Below are positions 35,828 to 44,021 of a DNA stretch of 64,000 nt, in pieces. How positions within the stretch are numbered: position 1 is the first letter of the stretch; every line of letters begins with the position of its first letter. A program made the position numbers and the translations under genes. The stretch is from an uncultured Pseudomonadota bacterium (GTDB lineage Bacteria > Myxococcota_A > Bradymonadia > Bradymonadales > Bradymonadaceae): the NCBI GenBank assembly GCA_913057905.1, contig CAJXPB010000004.1, positions 62,001 through 126,000 on the forward strand, written 5' to 3'. A model generated the notes under the pieces. The model saw only the letters and a program-made list of their open reading frames with translations. It had not been told where the DNA came from and did not search any database.

Positions 35828-37750
35828 TCAGCGATCCGATGATTTGGGCGGATCCCAGATATTCTCGAGCGCAGGGTACTCGGCGATCGTGCGATAGACA
35901 TGGTTCTTGACCGCTGCCGGGGCGGTTGTCCACAGATCGCGGGTCTGCTCGGGATCCGCGCCGATGTCGAACAACTTGGGGCCCTCGATGTCGGTGTAGA
36001 CGAACCGCCAGTGGCGCCAGTAGATCCCGAATCCTTGGTGCTCCCAGTGGCGTACTTCGTTGGTGTTTAGAGCGATGACCGTCCGATCCTCCGGCACGGG
36101 CTCGAGGAGATTGTGGCCGACCAGGCGGCGTGCGATCTCGGAGCCGGCGCCCTGCGGAGCATATCCGAAGATCGGAAGTAGCGTGGGCACCACGTCGACA
36201 TTCGCGACCATCCGGTCTTGATTCTTGCGGAGGCTCTCGAGCCGCTCAGGATGGAGTCTGGACCATGACGTTGGCACACGGATCACAAAGGGGATATTGG
36301 TGAATTCGTCGTAAAACGAGACGACTCGCGGCGGAAGATGGCGGCGATTTGGCAGTTCCCCATGGTCGGATGTGAAGATGAAGAGTGTGTTGTCGAGTCG
36401 TCCCTCGCGCTGAACAGCCTCGACGATGTCTCGCATGGCCCGGTCGATGATGTAGAGGGCCTTCTTCTGAGGGGAATCGAAGGCCGGCATCGAGTCGATG
36501 CGCTGGCTCATCGTCTGAAAGGGCTTGTGCAGTGCGTTGGAATTGTAGACTCCGAAGAAAGGCTTGTCCTCCGGCACCTCGGAGATCATCTGTCCGACGT
36601 ACGGCGATATGGCGAGTTCGTCGGGGCCGTAGTCATCGGTCACCGCGGTCTCGACCGTGTCGGGGGTGACGTAGGGGAGCGGGTCCTCGTCGAAGAAGAA
36701 CTCACCGTAGCCGGCGAAATCGTAGGACTGCGCCGCCACGAAAAACGTCGAGTAGCCGGCGGATTCGGCCCAGTGCCAGGCCATCGGCATCTCGTGGAGC
36801 TTCTCGGAGGACTCCCAGGGCCCGACGCCCACGAGGGCGGCCGGCATGCTGAGCTCAGTCGAGGTGGAGTTCGTGTAGGCGTGTTTGAACACGAAACTGC
36901 GTTCGGACTCCCGGTTCAGCCAGGACCGCATAAAGGGCATCGTCTGCGGATCGCCGCCGTAGAAGGGGACGTTTCGTGTCGCCCAGGATTCGTTGATTAC
37001 GAGCACCACGTTCGGCCGACTCGGTTCTTTGTGCGCCGCCTCAGCCGAGCCCGATGACTCGCCAGACGATTCGTCGGCGATGCCATCGGGGGCCGGGACC
37101 GACAGACGTTCCGAGGCGTGCAGAGAGTTCGCCGGGGGCAAAAACGGCGCTCTGGTGACGGCCGAAAAGAAGGCGCCGTCGGGAGACAGACGTTTTCTGG
37201 GCCCCCAGATGCATGTGGCTGTCAGGCTGACGAACAGGACACCGATGACCCCGGCGCTGAACTGACTGCGTGTGAGAACGTCGGGTTGCTGAACCGGGGG
37301 CCCCTTCGCCCAGAGTAGTCCCATACCTACCAGGCCCGTCACGAATGCGGAGGCACTGGGAAAGCTCAGATAGCCGACGGCGTAGTGGAAGCTCATCGAC
37401 GCGTTCCCGGCGAGCGCGAACTTCAGCACGCTCGCCGAGAAAAACTCCCCGAACTCGATGTAGAAAAAGTAGTTTCCCACGATGATCACCGCCACGAGCG
37501 TGGCGACGAGCGCGCCCAGTACGCTGCGAACGGTGGGCTTGAGCGCGTCACGGACGAGATTCAGAACCAACCAAATCGACATCCCCGAGAGGGCGCTCGT
37601 GGCGTAGAGCACCGGGTTGAATGGATTGATCGGCGCCTGCTGGGCGTACATCCACAGTGAAGCGATGTGAATGAAGATCGTGGTGACCAGCCACGGTTGT
37701 GCGACGGTGCGCCATCTCGGCTGTGATTCCGTCCGTTCCGATTGGCTCAT
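35828..37750 (-). CDS. Membrane-anchored sulfatase-family (LTA-synthase/EptA-like) protein
   Basis: This is a 640-residue protein with five N-terminal transmembrane helices to about residue 190 and a large outward-facing sulfatase-fold domain (from about 245: RPNVVLVINESWATRN). The putative nucleophile Thr is in NSTSTELSMP near residue 300, and metal ligands are in FTSDHGELPNRRHLPPRVVS near 480. Such proteins transfer phosphoethanolamine or glycerol phosphate onto lipid A, or polymerise teichoic-acid-type chains. The acceptor here is not known. A probable promoter with TTGCAA and TATCTT boxes lies 40-70 bases before the start. Confidence 0.85.
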   Translation of the reverse strand: MSQSERTESQPRWRTVAQPWLVTTIFIHIASLWMYAQQAPINPFNPVLYATSALSGMSIWLVLNLVRDALKPTVRSVLGALVATLVAVIIVGNYFFYIEFGEFFSASVLKFALAGNASMSFHYAVGYLSFPSASAFVTGLVGMGLLWAKGPPVQQPDVLTRSQFSAGVIGVLFVSLTATCIWGPRKRLSPDGAFFSAVTRAPFLPPANSLHASERLSVPAPDGIADESSGESSGSAEAAHKEPSRPNVVLVINESWATRNVPFYGGDPQTMPFMRSWLNRESERSFVFKHAYTNSTSTELSMPAALVGVGPWESSEKLHEMPMAWHWAESAGYSTFFVAAQSYDFAGYGEFFFDEDPLPYVTPDTVETAVTDDYGPDELAISPYVGQMISEVPEDKPFFGVYNSNALHKPFQTMSQRIDSMPAFDSPQKKALYIIDRAMRDIVEAVQREGRLDNTLFIFTSDHGELPNRRHLPPRVVSFYDEFTNIPFVIRVPTSWSRLHPERLESLRKNQDRMVANVDVVPTLLPIFGYAPQGAGSEIARRLVGHNLLEPVPEDRTVIALNTNEVRHWEHQGFGIYWRHWRFVYTDIEGPKLFDIGADPEQTRDLWTTAPAAVKNHVYRTIAEYPALENIWDPPKSSDR

Positions 37751-37791
37751 AAATCGACACTGCGTGGCGGAGCCTGAATTGCACTCCGTTC

Positions 37792-37819
37792 AAGATAGGA
37801 GCCGGCTGTCTCGTTGCAA
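37792..37819 (-). promoter_or_regulatory. Predicted promoter of the sulfatase-family gene
   Basis: On the minus strand TTGCAA (37814-37819) and TATCTT (37792-37797) are 16 bases apart. Each matches its consensus at four of six positions. It points to the start at 37750. Moderate support only. Confidence 0.4.
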
Positions 37820-37954
37820 TCACCATTGAGTGGACAGGGCATCTCGCCAACTTGTGGGCCCGCCGACCATCTGTTACTGGACCCGCGGTGGGGGCGCTGG
37901 CCCAACTGCCCCTCAAGCTGAGCCGACTAGGTAAGATAGACATCGAGGACTGCC

Positions 37955-39007
37955 ATGGACTTGTTCGATTACGCCGATGAGCTCGACTACGGAGAGCTCC
38001 ACTTCAAGGTCAATCCGGAGACGGGATTGCACGCGATCGTCGCGATTCACGACCTGACGCTGGGTCCCGCCATCGGGGGGTGTCGGTTCATCGAATACGA
38101 CACCACCGACGACGCCATTCGCGACGCAATGCGTCTGGGCCGCGGAATGACCTATAAGGCCGCGATCACGAATCTGCCCCACGGTGGTGCCAAGTCGGTA
38201 CTGGCCCGGCCGAAGAATCTGGATGCTCACCAGCGTGTCGAGATCATCGACGAGTTCGGCGAGTTCGTCGACAGCCTCGACGGCGATTATATCACGGCTG
38301 AGGACAGTGGTACGTCCGTCGAAGACATGAACCGCATCGGCGAGAAGACCGACTACGTGCTGGGTCGTGGGCCCGACAAGGGTGGCTCCGGGGATCCTTC
38401 GCCGCACACTGCGACCGGCGTGCGTCGGGGGCTTGAGGCGGCGGTGAAATTCGACCTGGGCCGCGACGACTTGGACGGCCTGACCGTGGCCATCCAGGGT
38501 GTGGGAGCCGTCGGTTATCATCTCGCCAAACAGCTCCACGAGCGGGGCGTCAACCTTGTGGTGACCGACGTTGATCAGTCTTCCGTCGATCGATGCGTCG
38601 AAGAGTTTGGCGCCGAGTCCGTCGAGCCCGACGAGATCTACGGCGTCGACTGCGATATCTTTGCCCCGTGCGCACTCGGTGCAATTCTCAACGACGGCAC
38701 GATTCCAGAGCTCAAGTGCGATATCGTCGCCGGCTCGGCCAACAACCAGCTCGCAGAGTCTCGCCACGACGCGCAGTTGATGGAGCGAGGCATCACGTAT
38801 GCGCCTGACTACCTGGTCAACGCGGCGGGTCTCATCTACGTGGCGAGTTTCTACTCCGGCGAAGGTTCAGAGGCGGCTGCCGAGCGGATCGACGGAATCT
38901 ACGATACGATGCTCGAGATTCTCCAGCGTGCCGACGCGGAGAACAAGCCGACCGGGCACGTGACAAATCAGATTGCCGAAGAACGCATTCAGGCTGCCCG
39001 CGACTGA
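37955..39007 (+). CDS. Glu/Leu/Phe/Val dehydrogenase, leucine dehydrogenase type
   Basis: This is a 350-residue enzyme that oxidatively deaminates branched-chain amino acids with NAD+. The catalytic lysines Lys68 (MTYKAA) and Lys80 (HGGAKSV) lie at the same positions as in known leucine dehydrogenases. NAD-binding turn: VAIQGVGAVGYHLAKQL near residue 180. TAEDSGTS near 113 and GGSGDPSPHTATG near 146 are family marks. The protein is Asp/Glu-rich, as in salt-adapted bacteria. A hairpin terminator follows 15 bases after the stop. Confidence 0.93.
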   Translation: MDLFDYADELDYGELHFKVNPETGLHAIVAIHDLTLGPAIGGCRFIEYDTTDDAIRDAMRLGRGMTYKAAITNLPHGGAKSVLARPKNLDAHQRVEIIDEFGEFVDSLDGDYITAEDSGTSVEDMNRIGEKTDYVLGRGPDKGGSGDPSPHTATGVRRGLEAAVKFDLGRDDLDGLTVAIQGVGAVGYHLAKQLHERGVNLVVTDVDQSSVDRCVEEFGAESVEPDEIYGVDCDIFAPCALGAILNDGTIPELKCDIVAGSANNQLAESRHDAQLMERGITYAPDYLVNAAGLIYVASFYSGEGSEAAAERIDGIYDTMLEILQRADAENKPTGHVTNQIAEERIQAARD

Positions 39008-39021
39008 AGCCGAGCCTGACT

Positions 39022-39063
39022 AAAAAACCCGCTGCCCGGAACGCCGGGGCAGCGGGTTTTTTT
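39022..39063. terminator. Bidirectional intrinsic terminator between leucine dehydrogenase and msrA
   Basis: AAAAAACCCGCTGCCC pairs with GGGCAGCGGGTTTTTT around a short loop. A run of T follows on the plus strand and, by symmetry, on the minus strand. It lies between two converging genes, 15 bases after one stop and 17 before the other, so it can serve both. Confidence 0.94.
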
Positions 39064-39080
39064 GTTCGGGGACCGTTGGT

Positions 39081-39734
39081 TTACTCGGAATCGGGGCCGG
39101 GGCAACTGACACCGGTTCCGTCGATACCGCAGTATCCGCCCGGATTCTTGTGCAGATACTGCTGATGGTATTCTTCGGCGTAGTAGAAGGAGCCGGCCTC
39201 CGAGATCTCGGTCGTGATATCTCCGACTCCGGCCTCCGAGAGCCTCTCCTGGTATTGGGCTTTCGACCGACGGGCGATATCGCGTTGTTCTTCGTCGATC
39301 CAGTAAATGGCGGATCGATATTGGGTGCCGACGTCGGCGCCCTGGCGCATTCCCTGTGTGGGGTCGTGATTCTCCCAGAAAATCCTTAGAAGGGCGGCGA
39401 ATGTCACCTTTTGAGGGTCGAAGACGACACGTACGACTTCGGCGTGACCCGTCTGGCCGCTGCAGACTTCTTTGTAGGTCGGATTCGGCGTGGGCCCTCC
39501 TGCGTAGCCGACCTGTGTGGAGTAGACGCCGTCGGCCTTCCAGAAGAGTTGTTCGGCGCCCCAGAAGCATCCCATGCCCACGACCGCTTCGCTGTGTCCG
39601 TCGGGCCATGGCGGCTGCATTCGGGTTCCCAAGACGGCGTGTTCATCCGGGACGGGCATCGATTCGTCGCGCCCGTCGAGGGCTTCGTCGTCCGAAGGAA
39701 TCGCCTGCCGGGTGGATTTCGTCTGAAAAATCAT
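39081..39734 (-). CDS. msrA: Peptide methionine-S-sulfoxide reductase MsrA
   Basis: This is a 217-residue repair enzyme that reduces S-epimers of methionine sulfoxide. The active-site Cys is Cys56 in [44 protein letters not shown] and the [24 protein letters not shown] motif are the family core. There is an N-terminal extension of 45 residues without a clear signal peptide, and the last residues include a Cys pair ([13 protein letters not shown]) likely used for recycling. A later start at 39659 is possible. Confidence 0.96.
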   Translation of the reverse strand: MIFQTKSTRQAIPSDDEALDGRDESMPVPDEHAVLGTRMQPPWPDGHSEAVVGMGCFWGAEQLFWKADGVYSTQVGYAGGPTPNPTYKEVCSGQTGHAEVVRVVFDPQKVTFAALLRIFWENHDPTQGMRQGADVGTQYRSAIYWIDEEQRDIARRSKAQYQERLSEAGVGDITTEISEAGSFYYAEEYHQQYLHKNPGGYCGIDGTGVSCPGPDSE

Positions 39735-40000
39735 GAGAGCTCATTGATACTGAAGCGAAATTACGGGGCCACGCTGGCCGGCCACGGTACATTGAAAGTC
39801 GAGGTCTGGTGCCGACCGTTAGGAGTGTGCGGCGGTTGAACGAACGGGCGCCGACAGATCATTCCGCACGAAACATTTTCACAGGGAGAACGCGATGTCG
39901 AACGGCGAGTGAACTCCGAGCCAAGATTCAAACTGCGCGCAAGCGCGTCTACAACGATGCCGATGAAGGCGAATTCTAGGTTCCACGAAAAGGAGGCACC

Positions 40001-40363
40001 ATGTCGTTGATTGTGAGCTGGTTGGTTCTGTCGCTGGCGGTCTATCTGGCCGCGGTCCTCGTCCCGGATGTGCATCTGCGAGATTTCGGCAGCGCGGTGA
40101 TTGTCGCCGGATTATTCGGGGTGCTAAATTTCTTTCTCGGCTGGTTTTTCTACACGGTCCTGGGGCTACTGACCCTTGGCATTGGCTTCGTGTTCGCTCT
40201 CGTGACACGCTGGATCGTCAATGCGATCGTACTGAAGATCGTCGACGGGCTGACGGACCGAATTACCATCGATAGTTTCTGGGCGGCGATGGCTGCAGCG
40301 TTTCTGATGGCCGTCTTTGGGACAGTTGGAGAGACACTGCTCAACAGCGCCGGCCTCTTCTAA
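40001..40363 (+). CDS. PF04020-type small membrane protein, second copy
   Basis: This is a 120-residue protein with four hydrophobic segments. VLNFFLGWFFYTVLGLLTLGIGFVFAL parallels the copy at 19517 and other PF04020 members. Function unknown. A very strong AAAGGAGG lies six bases before ATG 40001. The next gene starts 10 bases after its stop. Confidence 0.75.
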   Translation: MSLIVSWLVLSLAVYLAAVLVPDVHLRDFGSAVIVAGLFGVLNFFLGWFFYTVLGLLTLGIGFVFALVTRWIVNAIVLKIVDGLTDRITIDSFWAAMAAAFLMAVFGTVGETLLNSAGLF

Positions 40364-40373
40364 GCGACGTTGA

Positions 40374-40925
40374 ATGGTCGAAATTAAATACAAGCCGTTT
40401 TATTGCGAAGAGAACGTCTGGCACCTCGCCTCGTACCGGGGGCTGGCGAGACGGTCCTGCCACGTGGCGATTCTGTCGAATCAGGAGCAAGGAGTGGCGA
40501 TGTGGGGGCAGCGCGCCGCCGCCGAGGAGCGCCAGCCCGTCGTGTGGGACTATCATGTCGTCCTCCTGGCCGAAGCCGCCGAGGGCGACGGCTGGGAGGT
40601 GCTCGACCTGGACTGCAGCCGCGGGTGGCCGTTGACGCTCGAGGAGTGGCTCGAGACGAGTTTTCCGTACGGTGAGGAAGTCCCCGACGAGTACGTGCCC
40701 GCCTTCCGAATCATGGAGGCCGAGGTCTATCGGGAAACCCTGTCTTCGGACCGATCGCATATGCGGGACGACCAGGGGGAGTGGATCAAAGAGCCGCCGC
40801 CATGGTCGCCCATACTCGACCGCGACCGGGGCATGAACCTGCCGGACCTCATTGACATGAGGCTCGATGATCCCGGAGAGATCGCATCGTTCGAGGCCTT
40901 CAGACGCCGATATTCGTGTAGCTGA
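40374..40925 (+). CDS. Protein N-terminal glutamine amidohydrolase (NTAQ1 type)
   Basis: This is a 183-residue enzyme that converts N-terminal glutamine of proteins to glutamate, preparing them for N-end-rule turnover. It matches the eukaryotic NTAQ1 family closely: Cys11 in YCEENVWHL, His61 in WDYHVVLL, and Asp78 in VLDLD align with the catalytic triad. SDRSHMRDDQGEW and EPPPWSPIL, and the closing MNLPDLIDM, are family motifs. The family is rare in bacteria, so this is notable. Its neighbours, a PF04020 protein and a DUF2179 protein, do not suggest a function. No signal peptide, so cytoplasmic. Confidence 0.93.
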   Translation: MVEIKYKPFYCEENVWHLASYRGLARRSCHVAILSNQEQGVAMWGQRAAAEERQPVVWDYHVVLLAEAAEGDGWEVLDLDCSRGWPLTLEEWLETSFPYGEEVPDEYVPAFRIMEAEVYRETLSSDRSHMRDDQGEWIKEPPPWSPILDRDRGMNLPDLIDMRLDDPGEIASFEAFRRRYSCS

Positions 40926-40939
40926 CGGGAGGATTCAGG

Positions 40940-41503
40940 TTGGAGATGTTTGCCGAGTTGCCGGTCTGGGGGCTGGCAATCGTGATTTTCTTGCTTCGGA
41001 TCGTCGATGTATCCATCGGCGTGGTACGGATGTTGACCGTCGTCCAGGGGCGTATGATTGCGTCGGTCGTCCTCGGCTTCCTGGAGATCATCGTCTGGAT
41101 CGCCGCTGTGGCTCCCGTGATTGTCAACGTATCAGAGAGCATTGAGCTTGCCTTCGCGTATGCCGCCGGTTTCGCGGCGGGCAACGGCGTCGGCATCTGG
41201 CTACAACGCAAGTTCGCCTCGGGGCCGGTGGTGCTGCGTGTGGTGCCGACGAACCAGCACGAAGACATCATGAACTTTTTGGTTCAGCAGGGGGCATGGG
41301 TGACGACCTTCGAAGGCGAGGGCGTCAAGGGGGACGAGCGGATGATCGTCGCCGCTCTGCGTCGGCGGAATCTCGATCACGCCATTTCCTTCATAAATCA
41401 GACGGACCCCGACGCCATGTACGTGGTCGAACAGGCGCTCGAGTCAAAGCCGTCGCTGTATCCGCCCATTCCGATGATTGGTCGAGCGAGGCCATCCGTG
41501 TGA
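40940..41503 (+). CDS. DUF2179/DUF5698 (UPF0316) membrane protein
   Basis: This is a 187-residue protein with three transmembrane segments in the first 90 residues (LAIVIFLLRIVDVSIGVVRMLTV; VLGFLEIIVWIAAVAPVIV) and a C-terminal cytoplasmic domain (RVVPTNQHEDIMNFLVQQGAWVTTFEGEGVKG). The motif LRIVDVSIGVVRML is characteristic of UPF0316. Function unknown. A TTG start at 40940 is preferred because GGGAGG is seven bases upstream; ATG 40946 is an alternative. Confidence 0.82.
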   Translation: MEMFAELPVWGLAIVIFLLRIVDVSIGVVRMLTVVQGRMIASVVLGFLEIIVWIAAVAPVIVNVSESIELAFAYAAGFAAGNGVGIWLQRKFASGPVVLRVVPTNQHEDIMNFLVQQGAWVTTFEGEGVKGDERMIVAALRRRNLDHAISFINQTDPDAMYVVEQALESKPSLYPPIPMIGRARPSV

Positions 41504-41566
41504 AGCTGCCTCGACCCCGATGCAGCATCAGCGTTTAGACGAAACTTTTCAGTGGAACGGGAAGCG

Positions 41567-43117
41567 ATGGGCAATTCCGAAGACACCGAACGGGCGGGAG
41601 GTAGTCGTGTCCGCGTCCGACGACTGGGCATCGACACGCGCCAGGAGCCGGTCATCTATCTTCGATCCGACAGTCCGGTCTGCCGCGCCGAGGGATTCGA
41701 GTCCCAGACGCGGGTCGAGGTTCGGGGAGAGCAGCAGACGATCGTGGCGACCTTGAATATGGTGGCGTCGGAGGTCGCGAACGGCACTCTCCTCGAGCCC
41801 GGTGAGGCGGGTCTCTCGGAGGTCGCGTGGCGACGTCTCGGCGCGTCTTCCGGTGACTCGGTTGTCGTCAGCCATGCCGACCCGGTTTCTTCGCTGGGAT
41901 ACGTCCGGGCCAAGGTCTATGGACACCGGTTGACCGACGAGAACTTCCGGGCGATCTGCAGGGACATCGTCGAAGGGCGGTGGGCCGACGTGCACATCGC
42001 AGCGTTTCTGGCGGCCTGCGGAGGCGAACGTCTCAACGCCGAGGAGGTCGCCAGTCTGACCCGGGCGATGCGCGACGTCGGGCAGACGATCGACTGGGGG
42101 CGTCGTCCGGTCATGGATAAACACTGCGTCGGCGGACTCCCGGGAAACCGGACGACTCCGTTGGTCGTCAGCATCGTGGCGGCCAACGGCCTCTGCATTC
42201 CCAAGACCTCGTCTCGAGCAATAACGTCTCCGGCGGGCACGGCCGATACCATGGGTGTGTTGACGCGGGTGGACCTGGACCTCGATGAGATCCGTTCGGT
42301 CGTCGAGGCCCATGGCGGTTGTTTTGTCTGGGGCGGTCGTGCCGATCTGAGCCCGGCCGACGAGATTCTGAATCGAGTCGAACGGTCCCTGGACCTCGAC
42401 AGCGAAGGCCAGATGGTTGCCTCGGTCATCTCAAAAAAAGCGGCGGCTGGATCGAGTGACGTGCTCATCGACATTCCCGTCGGGCAGACGGCGAAGGTCA
42501 GAAGCGACAAGGCGGCTGCAGCCTTGACGGAACTGTTCGAGGGAGTGGCTGGCGGGCTCGACATGGGGTTGAGAGTCGTGCAGACCGACGGGCGAGAACC
42601 CGTGGGTCGGGGAATCGGTCCGGCACTGGAGGCGCGGGATGTCCTCGCCGTGCTGCGTCGAGATGCCGAGGCACCCGTGGATTTGGCCGAGCGTTCCGTG
42701 TTGCTCGCCGGGCATCTTCTGGAGATGGGTGGAGTGTGCAGCGTGGGAGAGGGGGCTTCCCGGGCGCGAGAGACGCTCGAATCCGGCGAAGCGATGACCA
42801 AATTTCGGGAGATTTGTGAGGCACAGGGTGCGCTTCGAGAGCCCCCGACGGCGCCGTATCAGGTGCCGGTAACGGCATCCCGCCGCGGGGTTGTCAAACG
42901 AATTGACAACCGGAGGATTGCGCGTGTCGCCAAACTCGCCGGAGCCCCCGAGGACCCGGCGGCGGGGCTGGATCTTCATGTGCGTATCGGCGACACAGTC
43001 GAGGAGGGCGAGCCCCTCTTTACCATCCACGCCGAATCCCAAGGGGAGCGCGATTACGCCCTCGACTACTTGAGCGCCGAGGAGGAACACATCTTCAGTG
43101 TGGAGGAATACGAATGA
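41567..43117 (+). CDS. Nucleoside/nucleotide phosphorylase of the thymidine phosphorylase family
   Basis: This is a 516-residue protein. An N-terminal 100-residue region is absent from E. coli DeoA. The glycosyltransferase-3-like core has the phosphate-binding KHCVGGLPGNRTTPLVVSI near residue 185, and the C-terminal domain ends in a biotinyl-like hammerhead (PAAGLDLHVRIGDTVEEGEPLFTIHAE). KHCVGGLPGNRTTP and the length resemble archaeal AMP phosphorylases and their bacterial relatives more than DeoA. It may cleave NMPs to ribose 1,5-bisphosphate or nucleosides to sugar phosphate. The gene overlaps PRPP synthetase by four bases. ATG 41567 follows GGAACGG. Confidence 0.83.
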   Translation: MGNSEDTERAGGSRVRVRRLGIDTRQEPVIYLRSDSPVCRAEGFESQTRVEVRGEQQTIVATLNMVASEVANGTLLEPGEAGLSEVAWRRLGASSGDSVVVSHADPVSSLGYVRAKVYGHRLTDENFRAICRDIVEGRWADVHIAAFLAACGGERLNAEEVASLTRAMRDVGQTIDWGRRPVMDKHCVGGLPGNRTTPLVVSIVAANGLCIPKTSSRAITSPAGTADTMGVLTRVDLDLDEIRSVVEAHGGCFVWGGRADLSPADEILNRVERSLDLDSEGQMVASVISKKAAAGSSDVLIDIPVGQTAKVRSDKAAAALTELFEGVAGGLDMGLRVVQTDGREPVGRGIGPALEARDVLAVLRRDAEAPVDLAERSVLLAGHLLEMGGVCSVGEGASRARETLESGEAMTKFREICEAQGALREPPTAPYQVPVTASRRGVVKRIDNRRIARVAKLAGAPEDPAAGLDLHVRIGDTVEEGEPLFTIHAESQGERDYALDYLSAEEEHIFSVEEYE

Positions 43118-44007
43118 GTCTGGTCCTGGGACTACCTGGATTTGAAGATGCCGCATCGAGACTCGCCGACGCGATCGACGGGGAGGTCGCCTCGAGTACG
43201 ATTCGTCGGTTTCCCGACGGAGAGACCTACGTACGAATCGACGAGGATGTGGCGGGGCGAGACGTTTCAGTTGTCTGCTCGCTGAACGATCCGGACGCCA
43301 AACTGACCCGTGTCTTTCTGGCGGCCGAGACCCTGATGGATCTCGGTGCCGAGCGGGTGGGCCTGGTGGCTCCGTACCTGGCCTACTTGCGCCAGGACAT
43401 CCGTTTTGAGGCCGGCGAGGGGATTTCGTCTCGCTACATCGCCGAGTGGTTGTCGAGCGCATTCGACTGGCTTGTGTGCGTCGAGCCCCATCTCCATCGA
43501 TACGATTCCCTCGACGAGGTGTATTCGATCCCGGCGACCCGGGTCTCAGCGGCTGAGCCTATGGCGAACTGGGTTCGGCGAGAGGTCGAACGTCCGGTTC
43601 TGGTGGGGCCCGATTCGGAGAGCGAGCAGTGGGTCAGCGAGGTGGCGAGCAGGGCAGATCTGCCGCATGTGATTTTGGAAAAGCAGCGGCGTGGTGACCG
43701 GGACGTCGCGATTTCAATTCCGGACTTGAATCGTTGGAGCGCCCACACGCCTGTCCTCGTCGACGATATTATTTCGACCGGGGGAACGATGGCCGAGACC
43801 GCCGGGGGCCTCGTCGAACAGGGGCTGCCGGCGCCCGTATGCTTGGCCGTACACGGGCTTCTGGCAGAGGGGGCTCTAGAAGGGTTGAGGGAGGCGGGCG
43901 TGCAGGACGTAGCGACGACGAATACGGTGGAGGGAGAGACGACAGATATCGACGTCTGGCCCGAGATCGCCGAGGCGGTCGTCAGGCATCTGACGACCGC
44001 CTCTTAG
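43114..44007 (+). CDS. prs: Ribose-phosphate pyrophosphokinase (short form)
   Basis: This is a 297-residue PRPP synthetase making 5-phosphoribosyl 1-diphosphate from ribose 5-phosphate and ATP. It has the PRPP loop VDDIISTGGTMAET near residue 210, RRFPDGETYVRIDEDV near 31, and APYLAYLRQDIRF near 87. The YLRQD stretch and the length of under 300 residues point to the archaeal-like class III form. The four-base overlap with the upstream phosphorylase implies one transcript and perhaps a salvage route linking phosphorylase product to PRPP. Confidence 0.9.
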   Translation: MSLVLGLPGFEDAASRLADAIDGEVASSTIRRFPDGETYVRIDEDVAGRDVSVVCSLNDPDAKLTRVFLAAETLMDLGAERVGLVAPYLAYLRQDIRFEAGEGISSRYIAEWLSSAFDWLVCVEPHLHRYDSLDEVYSIPATRVSAAEPMANWVRREVERPVLVGPDSESEQWVSEVASRADLPHVILEKQRRGDRDVAISIPDLNRWSAHTPVLVDDIISTGGTMAETAGGLVEQGLPAPVCLAVHGLLAEGALEGLREAGVQDVATTNTVEGETTDIDVWPEIAEAVVRHLTTAS

Positions 44008-44021
44008 CTCACTAGCTTACG

